A DNA stretch of 64,000 nt from contig JABTUA010000002.1 in the NCBI GenBank assembly GCA_015075635.1, forward strand, positions 2,794,708 to 2,858,707, written 5' to 3'. The notes beneath the pieces were generated by a model, which saw only the letters and a list, made by a program, of their open reading frames with translations, made no database searches and was not told the origin of the DNA. Positions within the stretch are counted from its first letter, which is position 1. Each line of letters begins with the position of its first letter. The stretch is from Polyangiaceae bacterium (GTDB taxonomy: Bacteria > Myxococcota_A > Polyangia > Polyangiales > Polyangiaceae). Made by a program: the position numbers and the translations under genes. Positions 27,137 through 38,606 of this stretch are shown here, one piece after another.

Positions 27137-28572
27137 ATCTTGATGGCCTTCCAGTCGCCGCTCTTGAACTTCCAGACCATCACCACCGTGAGCAGCACCA
27201 CGTAGGTCACCGCCGCGCTCCAGATGCCGATCAGGCCGAAGCCCAGGGTGATGCCGAGCACCCAGGCCAGCGGCACCAGACACATGAAGTGGAGGATCAG
27301 CTCCACGATCATCACGAAGCGCGTGTTGCCCGCGCCGAACAGCGCCTGGGTCAGGATCATGCCCACCGCGATGGCCGGCGTGCAGATGCCCATGACGCGC
27401 ATGGGCAAGAGCGCAGCCTCGATGACCGGCGGGCTTTGGCTCACGACCGAGAGGATCTGGGTCGGGAAGATCACCCCCTCGAGCAGGCCGACCACGCCGA
27501 AGATCACGAGGCCCAAGCGCACGCTGACCCAGCCGAAGCGCGCGGCCTTCTCCGGGTTACCTGCGCCCAGGGACTGGCTCACCAGCGTCGCGGTCGAGGT
27601 CCCGAAGGCGAGACAGGCGGTGAAGGTCAGCTTGAGCACGCCCACGATCACCGTGGTCGCGGCGCTGTTCACCGCTTCGGCCTGCCCGCCGGGACACGCC
27701 GGGTTCACCAACGCCGTCGTCCCCGCGATGGCGTCGAGCTTGCTCACGATCATGGCGAACAACGCGAAGCCGCTCATCACGGCGACCGTGGCGACCGCGC
27801 TCGGGATGGAGAGCTTCAAGATGTCCCAGGTCAGCGACTTCTGTAGCTTGCCCAGGGCGAACGGTCCGAACGGCTGACGGTACTTCGTGAACGCGGCCCA
27901 GCCGATCATGATGAGCAGTCCGAACCAGGTCGAGACGAAGCCGGCGAGGCCGGCGCCGGCGATGCCCATGCGCGGGGCGCCGAAGCGGCCGAAGATGAAG
28001 ATCAGGCAGAGCACGATGTTCAGCGCGTTCATCACGATCGCGCTCACCATGTGTACGTGAGTCTTTCCGATGCCGTCGAAGAAGGACTTGAAGCTGAAGG
28101 TCATCGCCATGCTGACGATGCCGAGCAGCCGCCAGTGCAGGTACGCCGTCGCCGCTTCCCGCACCTCCGGCACCTTGATCAAGGCTCCCAGGACGTAGGG
28201 CAAGCTGAGGTAGCCGCCGACCGTGAAGACGATGCCGGCGGTCAGCGAGAAGAACCAGGAGTTGACCAGCACGGCCCCCGCGTCGGCGTTCTTCTGCTGC
28301 GCGAAGCGCCGGGCCGCCAGCGCCTGGGTGCCCACCGAGATGGCCGAGAGCGAGCCGCCGAAGAGCCAGAGCAGGATCAGCGAAGGCAGGAGCGCGGCCT
28401 GCGCGTTCGACGACTCCGGGCAGGGCAGCCAAGAGAAGAAGACGATGTCCACTTCGTTGACGACGCTCTGGGTGAGCATCGCCAGGACGGTGGGCGTCGC
28501 GAGCTTGAGCACCACCTTGTAGGGAGAGCCGGTGGTGTCGAGCTGGACGGCTGATTGTACCGGAGCGGCCAT
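27133..28572 (-). CDS. MATE family efflux transporter
   Basis: The 479-residue membrane protein has about twelve spans and the two-fold repeated structure of MATE (multidrug and toxin extrusion) exporters. Characteristic stretches are VLKLATPTVLAMLTQSVVNEVD near the N-terminus, GTSTATLVSQSLGAGNPEKAARFGW near 300 and QALFGAGNTRFVMIVELILHF near 400. It would export cationic drugs or metabolites driven by sodium or protons. One long loop (CPESSNAQA near residue 55, and a loop with CPGGQAEAVNSA near 260) carries extra residues. It precedes the helicase gene on the same strand with a four-base overlap. A strong terminator lies 70 bases upstream and separates it from the kinase gene. Confidence 0.93.
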   Translation of the reverse strand: MAAPVQSAVQLDTTGSPYKVVLKLATPTVLAMLTQSVVNEVDIVFFSWLPCPESSNAQAALLPSLILLWLFGGSLSAISVGTQALAARRFAQQKNADAGAVLVNSWFFSLTAGIVFTVGGYLSLPYVLGALIKVPEVREAATAYLHWRLLGIVSMAMTFSFKSFFDGIGKTHVHMVSAIVMNALNIVLCLIFIFGRFGAPRMGIAGAGLAGFVSTWFGLLIMIGWAAFTKYRQPFGPFALGKLQKSLTWDILKLSIPSAVATVAVMSGFALFAMIVSKLDAIAGTTALVNPACPGGQAEAVNSAATTVIVGVLKLTFTACLAFGTSTATLVSQSLGAGNPEKAARFGWVSVRLGLVIFGVVGLLEGVIFPTQILSVVSQSPPVIEAALLPMRVMGICTPAIAVGMILTQALFGAGNTRFVMIVELILHFMCLVPLAWVLGITLGFGLIGIWSAAVTYVVLLTVVMVWKFKSGDWKAIKI

Positions 28573-28641
28573 CGTGACCCAGGCGAGCCCGGGCTCTTAA
28601 GGCCAACGGGCCGGGCTGTCCAGCGCGCATTCCGAATGGAG

Positions 28642-28671
28642 AAAACCCGGCGCCCCTCGACGCCGGGTTTT
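28642..28671 (-). terminator. Strong intrinsic terminator after the tandem kinase gene
   Basis: AAAACCCGGCG (28642-28652) and CGCCGGGTTTT (28661-28671) form a perfect 11-bp stem with an 8-base loop, and the symmetric A/T ends make it work on either strand. On the minus strand it lies about 210 bases after the kinase stop and before the MATE gene. The rest of the gap 28573-28884 holds no gene that I can support. Confidence 0.8.
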
Positions 28672-28884
28672 CGCACCCACGAACTTTCGCGCCGCAAAAA
28701 ACCCGCTGCGCGAGCGTCTCGTCGAGGTTAGCCCGGAAGCGTGACCTGCGAGAGAGTCGCGACCCATCCCGCGGGACGAGGAAGCATCCGCCGGCCTCGC
28801 CGGCAGTTTCCGTGGGTCTTCGCCGCTCCTGATGGTCGTGATCTGATCATGGCAAGACTGCGCAAGTCGAGGCTGGAGCGCGCG

Positions 28885-31665
<2,781 letters not shown>

Positions 31666-31790
31666 GGGCGCATGGTGCCAATGTAGGCTTAGGTGGCCAA
31701 CTAAACGACATGAGTCAGCTCGGGCGGGAAGATCGGACTCGCGAGCCTGGTTCCAGAGCGGGTCGCTCGGAGTAGACTCCGCGGGCTTCG

Positions 31791-32207
31791 ATGGTCGAGA
31801 GCAAGTTCACCCACCTCTGCCGGCGCGCCCAGGCGCGCGGCGTCGCGCTGCTGGCAGCGCTGGTGGTGCTGCTCGTGGGTGGCGCGGCCACAGCGGCGCC
31901 CGCTCCGATGTGCGACGAGCACGCGCAGAGCATCGCGGCGCCGTTCCCGCTCTTCCCCATCCACGGCGGCGAGGCCCGGGCCGGGCGCCCCTGCTGGAGC
32001 AAGGGCAAGTTCGAGCTCGGCCGTGCGCCGAGCCCCGAGCGCGACCAACCCCAGAGCATCTCGGCCGACGGCTTCGACCGCACGCCCCCCGCCAAACCGT
32101 TCGCGCTGGTGCGCGATCGCGGCCGGTCGAAGCGCCCCGCCGACACCATCCTTGCGCTGACATGCCCCGGCTTCGCGGACGGAGTCTTCCGACCGCCTCG
32201 CCGCTGA
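31791..32207 (+). CDS. Hypothetical secreted protein (138 aa)
   Basis: The predicted 138-residue product begins with a hydrophobic signal-like segment (GVALLAALVVLLVGGAATAAPAP after about 16 residues). It continues with a Cys-containing, proline-rich sequence that includes MCDEHAQSIAAPFPLFPIH and two more cysteines, ending in basic residues. No family is recognised. The start ATG lies 126 bases from the divergent kinase gene, so the gap could carry both promoters. The 199-bp gap after it, before the DsbA-like gene, holds no gene that I can support. The coding call rests on the signal peptide and codon bias. Confidence 0.5.
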   Translation: MVESKFTHLCRRAQARGVALLAALVVLLVGGAATAAPAPMCDEHAQSIAAPFPLFPIHGGEARAGRPCWSKGKFELGRAPSPERDQPQSISADGFDRTPPAKPFALVRDRGRSKRPADTILALTCPGFADGVFRPPRR

Positions 32208-32406
32208 GCCTTCGCGCGCCGGTTGTCTCGGACCAGGCTCGACCGCGCTCGAGCCACCTCAACACAACGCACTTTGGTGCCGGCATCGCTCGGCACCCAG
32301 TCGTCGAGCACGCGGCTCTCGACGCCGTCTCGGCTTCCGCCGAGCGCAGGCGTCCCCCGCGCGGCTCGGAGACTCGTTTCTCGAGGATTGTCTTCAGGAG
32401 ATCGAA

Positions 32407-34368
32407 ATGAACAAAGGAACAGCAATCGTAGGGTTCTTCCTCTGCTTTTTGGCAGGGATGGGCCTGATGTGGGGCATCGATCGCAGCAAGGGCGTCGCGA
32501 TCAGTGCGGAGGGCGCCGAGGCCGGCTCTCTCGACCACAGTGCCTCGCCCATTCCCGTCACGAGCAAGGACCCGAGCTGGGGCAACGCGGACGCGCCGGT
32601 CACCATCGTGGAGATCAGCGACTTCCAGTGCCCGTTCTGCAGCCGCGTCGGACCGACGCTCAAGCAGATCAAGGACACCTACGGCCCGCAGAAGGTCCGC
32701 ATCGTCTGGAAGCACCAGCCGCTGCCCTTCCACAAGGAGGCGCGTCCCGCCCACGAAGCGGCCGCCGCCGTCCACGCCATCGCGGGCAACGACGCCTTCT
32801 GGAAGTTCCACGACAGCGCCTTCGCGAACCAGCAGGCGCTCACCCCCGAGAACATCGACAAGTGGGCGCAGGCCGCCGGCGTCGACATGGCGAAGTTCAA
32901 GGAGGCCATGTCCTCCAAGAAGTACGCCGCCAAGGTCGATGAAGACATGGCGATGGCGAACAAGGTGGGCGCGACCGGCACCCCGGCGTTCCGCATCAAC
33001 GGCGTCGCCGTCGTGGGCGCGCAGCCCTTCGAGAAGTTCAAGGAGGTCATCGACGCCCAGCTGGCCGAGGCGCAGAAGCTGGTCGCGGCCGGCACGCCCA
33101 AGGAGAAGGTGTACGTCGAGCTGACCAAGAAGAACGCCGCCGCGGGACCCGAGGCCGCGCGCCCCGCCGAGCCGGCGAAGCCGCAGCAGCCGCCGCCCGA
33201 GGACACCACCGTCTACAAGGTGAACATCGCCCCGGACGATCCGGTGCTCGGCCCGAAGGACGCGCTGGTCACCATCGTGATGTGGTCCGACTACCAGTGC
33301 CCGTTCTGCAAGCGCGTCGAGGACACGATGAAGCAGGTCGTGGACACCTACAAGAACGACGTGCGCGTGGTCTGGAAAGACAACGCGCTGCCGTTCCACC
33401 CGCGCGCCATCCCGGCCGCCTACGTCGCCACCGCGGCGTACAAAGCCAAGGGTGACAAGGGCTTCTGGGAGGCGCACCACGCGCTGTTCGAGAGCGCACC
33501 GAAGCTCGAGGACGCCGACCTCCAGGCCGTCGCCGAGAAGCTCGGCCTCTCCTGGGACACGATCAAGAAGGACATCGACGCCAAGAAGTACGCGGCCAAG
33601 ATCGACGCCAGCATGGAGCAGGCGGCCGACCTCGACGCGCGCGGCACGCCGGCGTTCTTCATCAACGGTCGCAAGCTCAGCGGCGCGCAGCCCTTCGAGA
33701 GCTTCAAGAAGATCATCGACGCCGAGCTCGCCAAGGCCAAGGCGCTGGTCGACAAGGGCACGCCCAAGTCGAAGGTCTACGAAGAGATCATGAAGGAGGG
33801 CAAGGAGCCCCCGCCGCCGGAGAAGAAGGACGTCCCGCCGCCCGAAGCGGACAACGCCTACAAGGGTGGCAAGGACGCCAAGGTCGTGATCCAGCTCTGG
33901 AGCGACTACCAGTGCCCGTTCTGCAAGCGCGTCGAGCCGACGGTCACCGAGATCGAGAAGGAGTACGGCAACAAGGTCAAGATCGTCTGGCGTGACCTGC
34001 CGCTGCCGTTCCACCAGGAAGCGCCGGGAGCCGCGCAGGCCGCCCGCGAGGCGTACGCCCAGAAGGGCAACGCCGGTTTCTGGAAGTTCCACGAGAAGCT
34101 GTTCGAGGCCTCCGGGTCGCCGGACGGTCTGAAGCGCCCGGGCCTCGACAAGATCGCCCAGGAGCTCGGCCTGGACATGGCGAAGTTCAAGGACGCGATG
34201 GACAGCGGCAAGCACAAGGCCCGCGTCGAGAAGGACGCCGAGGTCGCCAACAAGGCGGGCGTGAGCGGCACCCCGTCGTTCGTCATCAACGGCTACTACA
34301 TCAGCGGTGCGCAGCCGCTCACCGCCTTCAAGAAGGTGATCAACCGCGCGCTGAAGGAAGCCAAGTGA
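32407..34368 (+). CDS. Membrane-anchored protein with three tandem DsbA-like thioredoxin domains
   Basis: The 653-residue protein has an N-terminal membrane helix (residues 6-24, GFFLCFLAGMGLMWGI, not clearly cleavable). Three DsbA-like domains follow, each with active site CPFC (at 75-78, 298-301 and 503-506), a helical insertion and a cis-Pro loop (TGTPAFRING, RGTPAFFING, SGTPSFVING). Linkers of Ala/Pro/Glu/Lys join the domains. Each domain opens with a conserved D-A-x-V-T-I/V stretch and WKxxxLPFH, typical of the DSBA-like thioredoxin family (Thioredoxin_4). A strong AGGAG lies six bases before ATG 32407. The likely role is thiol-disulfide exchange in the periplasm. The next gene encodes a second three-domain protein and starts two bases after this stop. 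Confidence 0.92.
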   Translation: MNKGTAIVGFFLCFLAGMGLMWGIDRSKGVAISAEGAEAGSLDHSASPIPVTSKDPSWGNADAPVTIVEISDFQCPFCSRVGPTLKQIKDTYGPQKVRIVWKHQPLPFHKEARPAHEAAAAVHAIAGNDAFWKFHDSAFANQQALTPENIDKWAQAAGVDMAKFKEAMSSKKYAAKVDEDMAMANKVGATGTPAFRINGVAVVGAQPFEKFKEVIDAQLAEAQKLVAAGTPKEKVYVELTKKNAAAGPEAARPAEPAKPQQPPPEDTTVYKVNIAPDDPVLGPKDALVTIVMWSDYQCPFCKRVEDTMKQVVDTYKNDVRVVWKDNALPFHPRAIPAAYVATAAYKAKGDKGFWEAHHALFESAPKLEDADLQAVAEKLGLSWDTIKKDIDAKKYAAKIDASMEQAADLDARGTPAFFINGRKLSGAQPFESFKKIIDAELAKAKALVDKGTPKSKVYEEIMKEGKEPPPPEKKDVPPPEADNAYKGGKDAKVVIQLWSDYQCPFCKRVEPTVTEIEKEYGNKVKIVWRDLPLPFHQEAPGAAQAAREAYAQKGNAGFWKFHEKLFEASGSPDGLKRPGLDKIAQELGLDMAKFKDAMDSGKHKARVEKDAEVANKAGVSGTPSFVINGYYISGAQPLTAFKKVINRALKEAK

Positions 34369-34370
34369 CG

Positions 34371-36392
34371 ATGAGCCGAGCAGCGCGAGCCTTCACCATC
34401 GTCGTGCTGGCGCTGCTCGGCGTCGCCTGCGGGGGGAGCTCCGGCTCTCCTCCGCGGGTGGCATCCAAGTCGACCGAGGTCGATCTAGCGAAAACGACGA
34501 CTCCCGAGAGCGCCGCGCAGCGGGGTGAGAGCCAGGGCGCGTGGGCGAGGCCCACCACCGGCGGCGCCACCAGCCGCGACGTGCCAGTGGACGCGGGCGA
34601 TGCCGTGTGGGGCGCGGGAGACGCGCCGGTCACGGTCGTCGTGTTCACGGATTTTCAGTGTCCCTTCTGCTCTCGAGCGCACCCGCGCGTCGAGCAGCTG
34701 ATGCGCGAGTACGGCCCGCAGAAGCTCCGGGTCGTCTTCAAGCACAACCCGCTACCTTTCCACCAGGACGCGGTTCCGGCGGCTTTGGCGGCACAAGCCG
34801 TGTACGAGCTCTCGGGACCGGCAGCCTTCTTCGCCTACGTAGACCTGTTGTTCCGCGGCCAGGCGCAGCTGAGCGACGCCAACCTGCTCGCCTGGGCGGA
34901 GGAGGTCGGCGTGGACCGGAGCTCGCTCCTGCGCGTGGCGGCCTCGCGGGAGGTCCGCGCCAAGATCGACGCCGACGTCGCGCTGGCCAAGGCAGCGGGG
35001 CTGTCCGGGACGCCAGCGTTCCTGATCAACGGCTCGCGCCTGGTCGGCGCGCAGCCCTACGAGGAGTTCAAGCAGCGCGTGGACGGCGAGCTCGCCGCGG
35101 TCGGCGCCATGAAGGGGGTGGCTCGCGGCGAGGTGTACGCGGCTCGCGTGGCGGAGAACTTCAAGAAGCCCGAGCCCGATGAGGCGCCCCGCGCGAAGGC
35201 CCCAGCTCCGCCCGACACGACGGTGTGGAAGGTCCCCACCGGCAAGTCGCCGAGCATCGGCCCCGCCGACGCACTGGTCACGATCGTCGAGTTCTCCGAC
35301 TACCAGTGCCCGTTCTGCAAGCGCGGTCAGGCGACGGTGGACGAGCTCCTGCGCCGCTACGCCGGCAAGGTGCGCGTGGTCTGGAAGCACCAACCGCTTC
35401 CGTTCCACCAGCGCGCCATGCCCGCGGCGGTCCTGGCCATGGAGGCCCGCGCGCAGCGGGGCGACAAGGGCTTCTGGGAGGCGACCAAGCTCTTGTTCCG
35501 ATCGGCACCGAACCTGGAGGACGACGACCTCCTGGCCATCGCCCGGGAGATGAAGCTGAACGAGGCGCGGGTGAAGGCCGCGCTGGCGAAGGAGTCGCAC
35601 AAGACGGCCATCCAGGCCGACATGGACCTCGCCGACGACGTCACCGCCCGAGGCACGCCCACCTTCTACGTCAACGGGCGCAAGCTCTCCGGCGCTCAGC
35701 CGCTCGAGAAGTTCCAGGAGCTGATCGACGAGCAGCTCGGCGTCGCGGAGGCCATGGTACGGGGCGGCACGCCTGCCGCGCGCCTGTACGGCGAGCTGAT
35801 CAAGGACGGGCGCGCGGGCGAGCCCCTGGAGCTCGCCAAGACGACGCCCAGCGTGGGCAAAGGCAACCCCAGCAAGGGAGCCGCCAAGGCGGCGGTGACC
35901 GTCCAGCTCTTCTCGGACTTCCAGTGTCCGTTCTGCTCGCGGGTGCTGCCGACCGTGGCCCAGGTCGAGAAGCAGTACGCGGGCCGAGTCCGCATCGTCT
36001 GGCGGAACCTGCCGCTTTCGTTTCACCGCGAGGCCCGCCCCGCCGCCATGGCCGCGATGGAAGCCCACGCCCAGCAGGGCGACGCCGGCTTCTGGAAGAT
36101 GCACGAGATCCTCTTCGCGAATCAGCGGAGCCTGGACCGCGCGGCTCTGGAGGGCTACGCGAAGAAGGCCGGGCTCGACATGCGAAAGTTCCGCGCGGCC
36201 CTCGACCAAGACGCCCACGAGAGCGCGATCAAGGCGGACGAAGCCGCGGCCAAGGCCGCCGGCGTGGACGGCACGCCGGCCTTCGTCATCAATGGCTACC
36301 ACGTGAGCGGTGCGCAGCCCTTCGGCAAGCTGAAGAAGGTGATCGACCGAGCGCTGGAGGACGCGAAGCTCGGCAGGAAGCCGGGGCCCTGA
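34371..36392 (+). CDS. Lipoprotein with three tandem DsbA-like thioredoxin domains
   Basis: The 673-residue protein has a lipoprotein signal (lipobox GVAC) instead of a membrane helix, a disordered linker, and three DsbA-like domains. The active sites are CPFC at 97-100, 313-316 and 519-522, with cis-Pro loops SGTPAFLING, RGTPTFYVNG and DGTPAFVING. It is a paralogue of the preceding three-domain protein, sharing domain order, CPFC motifs and the INGxxxxGAQP pattern, but is clearly diverged. I chose ATG 34371; GTG 34365, overlapping the previous stop, is possible and adds two residues. Lipid attachment would put it at a membrane different from, or in addition to, that of its partner, allowing a relay. 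No DsbB-like gene is near. Confidence 0.92.
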   Translation: MSRAARAFTIVVLALLGVACGGSSGSPPRVASKSTEVDLAKTTTPESAAQRGESQGAWARPTTGGATSRDVPVDAGDAVWGAGDAPVTVVVFTDFQCPFCSRAHPRVEQLMREYGPQKLRVVFKHNPLPFHQDAVPAALAAQAVYELSGPAAFFAYVDLLFRGQAQLSDANLLAWAEEVGVDRSSLLRVAASREVRAKIDADVALAKAAGLSGTPAFLINGSRLVGAQPYEEFKQRVDGELAAVGAMKGVARGEVYAARVAENFKKPEPDEAPRAKAPAPPDTTVWKVPTGKSPSIGPADALVTIVEFSDYQCPFCKRGQATVDELLRRYAGKVRVVWKHQPLPFHQRAMPAAVLAMEARAQRGDKGFWEATKLLFRSAPNLEDDDLLAIAREMKLNEARVKAALAKESHKTAIQADMDLADDVTARGTPTFYVNGRKLSGAQPLEKFQELIDEQLGVAEAMVRGGTPAARLYGELIKDGRAGEPLELAKTTPSVGKGNPSKGAAKAAVTVQLFSDFQCPFCSRVLPTVAQVEKQYAGRVRIVWRNLPLSFHREARPAAMAAMEAHAQQGDAGFWKMHEILFANQRSLDRAALEGYAKKAGLDMRKFRAALDQDAHESAIKADEAAAKAAGVDGTPAFVINGYHVSGAQPFGKLKKVIDRALEDAKLGRKPGP

Positions 36393-36402
36393 GCTCGCCG
36401 GG

Positions 36403-38574
36403 TCAGGTCTTGCTGCGGGCTTTGACCGCCTCGACGGCCTCTTCGAGGCGCTTGTCCGAGCGCATGCACTCGTTGCAGTCCTCGTTGCCCTTCTTGCCGC
36501 AGCCGCTCTTCTTCTCGTAGCTTCTGAGCAGCGCCAGCGTGCGCTCGTCGCCCTGGTTCTTCGCCCGCAGGAGCAGCGCGTAGCGCTCGCGGCAGGTCTT
36601 GGCCTTCTCCAGCGCGACCAGCACGTTGAGCGCCGGCGTCGAGCGCTTCTGGAACGCTTCGCTGCCGAGCCAGCGATCGGCGCGCTGCCGGACCTCGCGG
36701 CGCACACCCTCCGTGGTCGCCAGATCGTGCATCATGTCCGCGCCTCGCGACCCCATCGGTCCTTCCAGGAGGGCGAAGGTGGCGTCCGTCGAGTCCTTGG
36801 CCTGCGCGGTGGTCCAGAGCACGCTCGCGACCTCGGGATTTTCGTTGATGCTGGGATCGACGCCCAGCGCCTTGCCGATGCTACCCACCGCGTCGGTGTG
36901 CTTCTTGTCGGCGACCTCGAGCTTGGCCGCGGCGAGCAGGACCCGCACGTCCTTCGGGTACTTGGCGGCGAGCTCGCTGAGCGCCGCCACACCGGCCTTC
37001 TTGGCCGCCGCGAGCTCGTCGTCGCTGGCCATCACGCCCGACTCCGCACCGCTCGCCGATGCCGAAGGCGTCGGGCCCGCGCCGGTTCCCGAAGCGGTCG
37101 CGGAGGGCGTAGTCGCGGCCTGCTTGCCCCGCCCGCCGCCGATCAGCGCGCCGAGGATCAGCACGAACACCAGCACGCCGCCGGCGAGCAGCGCCAGGGA
37201 CGCGCCGAGCAGAGCTGGCGTGGGGACCTTCCCGAGCGGTTCCCGGACGGCCGGCGGCAGGCGCGGGCGTTGTGCGTCGATCCACTCGAAGGTGCCGGCC
37301 AGGCCGTGCTTCACCTTGTGGACGATGTCATCGACGGCCGCTCGGAACCGATCGGGCTGGGCGCCCCCGCGAGGCAGACCGGCGATGCTGGGGACGGAGG
37401 GCTCCTCGAGGTCCGCCTCCAGAGCATCCGGCGACGACACTCGCTGAAACGACTCCGGCGCCGGGATCAGCGCGATGCCCGGCGAAGACGCCGGGCCGAG
37501 CCCCGGAGACGAGGGCATGTGCCGCATCGCGTCCGGCGGAACCAGGACCGGAACCGGCTCGTCCAGGTCTGGGATGGTCTGCACGCGAAGGTTCACCGGC
37601 GACGACGGCGGTGAGCCGGCGGTCATGGTGAACAGTCGCGCGCCGCTCTGCGGGGCGGGCCCGAGCAGCGCGTCGATGGCCGCCACGACCTCGCCAGCGG
37701 TCTGCACGCGCTCGGAGGCTTCGCGCGCCAGGAGGTGCTGCAAGAGGTGCTCCACGGCGGGCGGCACGAACAAGCCCGGAACCCTGTCGCCGACGCTGGG
37801 CGGGTTCTTCGAGAGCTGCTGGCCCAGGATGCCGACGGGGCTCTTGCTGCTGAACGGGCGCACGCCCGCCAGCATTTCGTACAGCATCACGCCGAGCGCA
37901 TACACGTCCGCGCGACCGTCCACGCTCTGTCCCAGCGCTTGCTCCGGCGCCATGTACTCGGGTGTCCCGAACACCATGCCCACCTTGGTGATGGGCTTGC
38001 CGGCTTTGCCGTCTGCGCCCTGCTCGCCGATGGGCACTTTGGCGATGCCGAAGTCGAGGACCTTCACGAAGTCCGGATCGCCGCCTTTTTCGACCAACAT
38101 CACGTTCTCGGGCTTCAAATCCCGGTGAACGATGTCGAGCGCGTGAGCCGCTGCGAGCCCCGAGGCTATCTGCCGCGCGATGGACAGCGCACGCTCGATA
38201 CCCATCGGGCCTTGTGCGATCTCGTCGCGCAGATTTCGCCCCTGGACGAACTCGAGCACCAGGAACACCGAGCCGTCGCTGAGCTTGCCGAAGTCGGTCG
38301 CCGCGGCGACGTTGGGGTGCTCGATGTTCGCGGCGGCCATCGCCTCGCGCTCGAAACGCGCGACGACCTCCGGGACGGCGGTCAGCTCGCGGTGCAGCAC
38401 CTTCACCGCGAGCCGCTTGCGCATCATCACGTGCTCGGCCGCGTAGACCTTGCCCATTCCGCCTTCGCCCAACAGCGAGTCGAGGCGGTAGCGGTCCGAG
38501 AGGACCGTTCCGACGCGCTCGTCACTCGAGCCGCTCCCGGCGGAGTCCGAGCCTTCGGTGGGCGGAGGCGACAT
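36403..38574 (-). CDS. Ser/Thr protein kinase, membrane-anchored
   Basis: The 723-residue protein has a kinase domain (about 25-300) with LLGEGGMGKVYAAEH, AVKVLH, HRDLKPEN near 150, VLDFGIAKV and EYMAPEQALG, so it looks active. A Pro/Ser-rich juxtamembrane region of about 150 residues leads to one membrane helix (about 458-480, LLGASLALLAGGVLVFVLILGAL is the core). The extracytoplasmic part (about 520-723) is helical, has a sequence like a TPR (LLAAAKLEVADKKHTDAV), and ends in a Cys-rich patch (CGKKGNEDCNECMRSDKRL). It is convergent with the DsbA-like gene pair, the stops being ten bases apart. The periplasmic cysteines beside a DsbA-rich locus are suggestive but unproven as a link. Confidence 0.92.
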   Translation of the reverse strand: MSPPPTEGSDSAGSGSSDERVGTVLSDRYRLDSLLGEGGMGKVYAAEHVMMRKRLAVKVLHRELTAVPEVVARFEREAMAAANIEHPNVAAATDFGKLSDGSVFLVLEFVQGRNLRDEIAQGPMGIERALSIARQIASGLAAAHALDIVHRDLKPENVMLVEKGGDPDFVKVLDFGIAKVPIGEQGADGKAGKPITKVGMVFGTPEYMAPEQALGQSVDGRADVYALGVMLYEMLAGVRPFSSKSPVGILGQQLSKNPPSVGDRVPGLFVPPAVEHLLQHLLAREASERVQTAGEVVAAIDALLGPAPQSGARLFTMTAGSPPSSPVNLRVQTIPDLDEPVPVLVPPDAMRHMPSSPGLGPASSPGIALIPAPESFQRVSSPDALEADLEEPSVPSIAGLPRGGAQPDRFRAAVDDIVHKVKHGLAGTFEWIDAQRPRLPPAVREPLGKVPTPALLGASLALLAGGVLVFVLILGALIGGGRGKQAATTPSATASGTGAGPTPSASASGAESGVMASDDELAAAKKAGVAALSELAAKYPKDVRVLLAAAKLEVADKKHTDAVGSIGKALGVDPSINENPEVASVLWTTAQAKDSTDATFALLEGPMGSRGADMMHDLATTEGVRREVRQRADRWLGSEAFQKRSTPALNVLVALEKAKTCRERYALLLRAKNQGDERTLALLRSYEKKSGCGKKGNEDCNECMRSDKRLEEAVEAVKARSKT

Positions 38575-38606
38575 GCGAGACGGTTATTCTAGTCCCGCCG
38601 CAGGAA

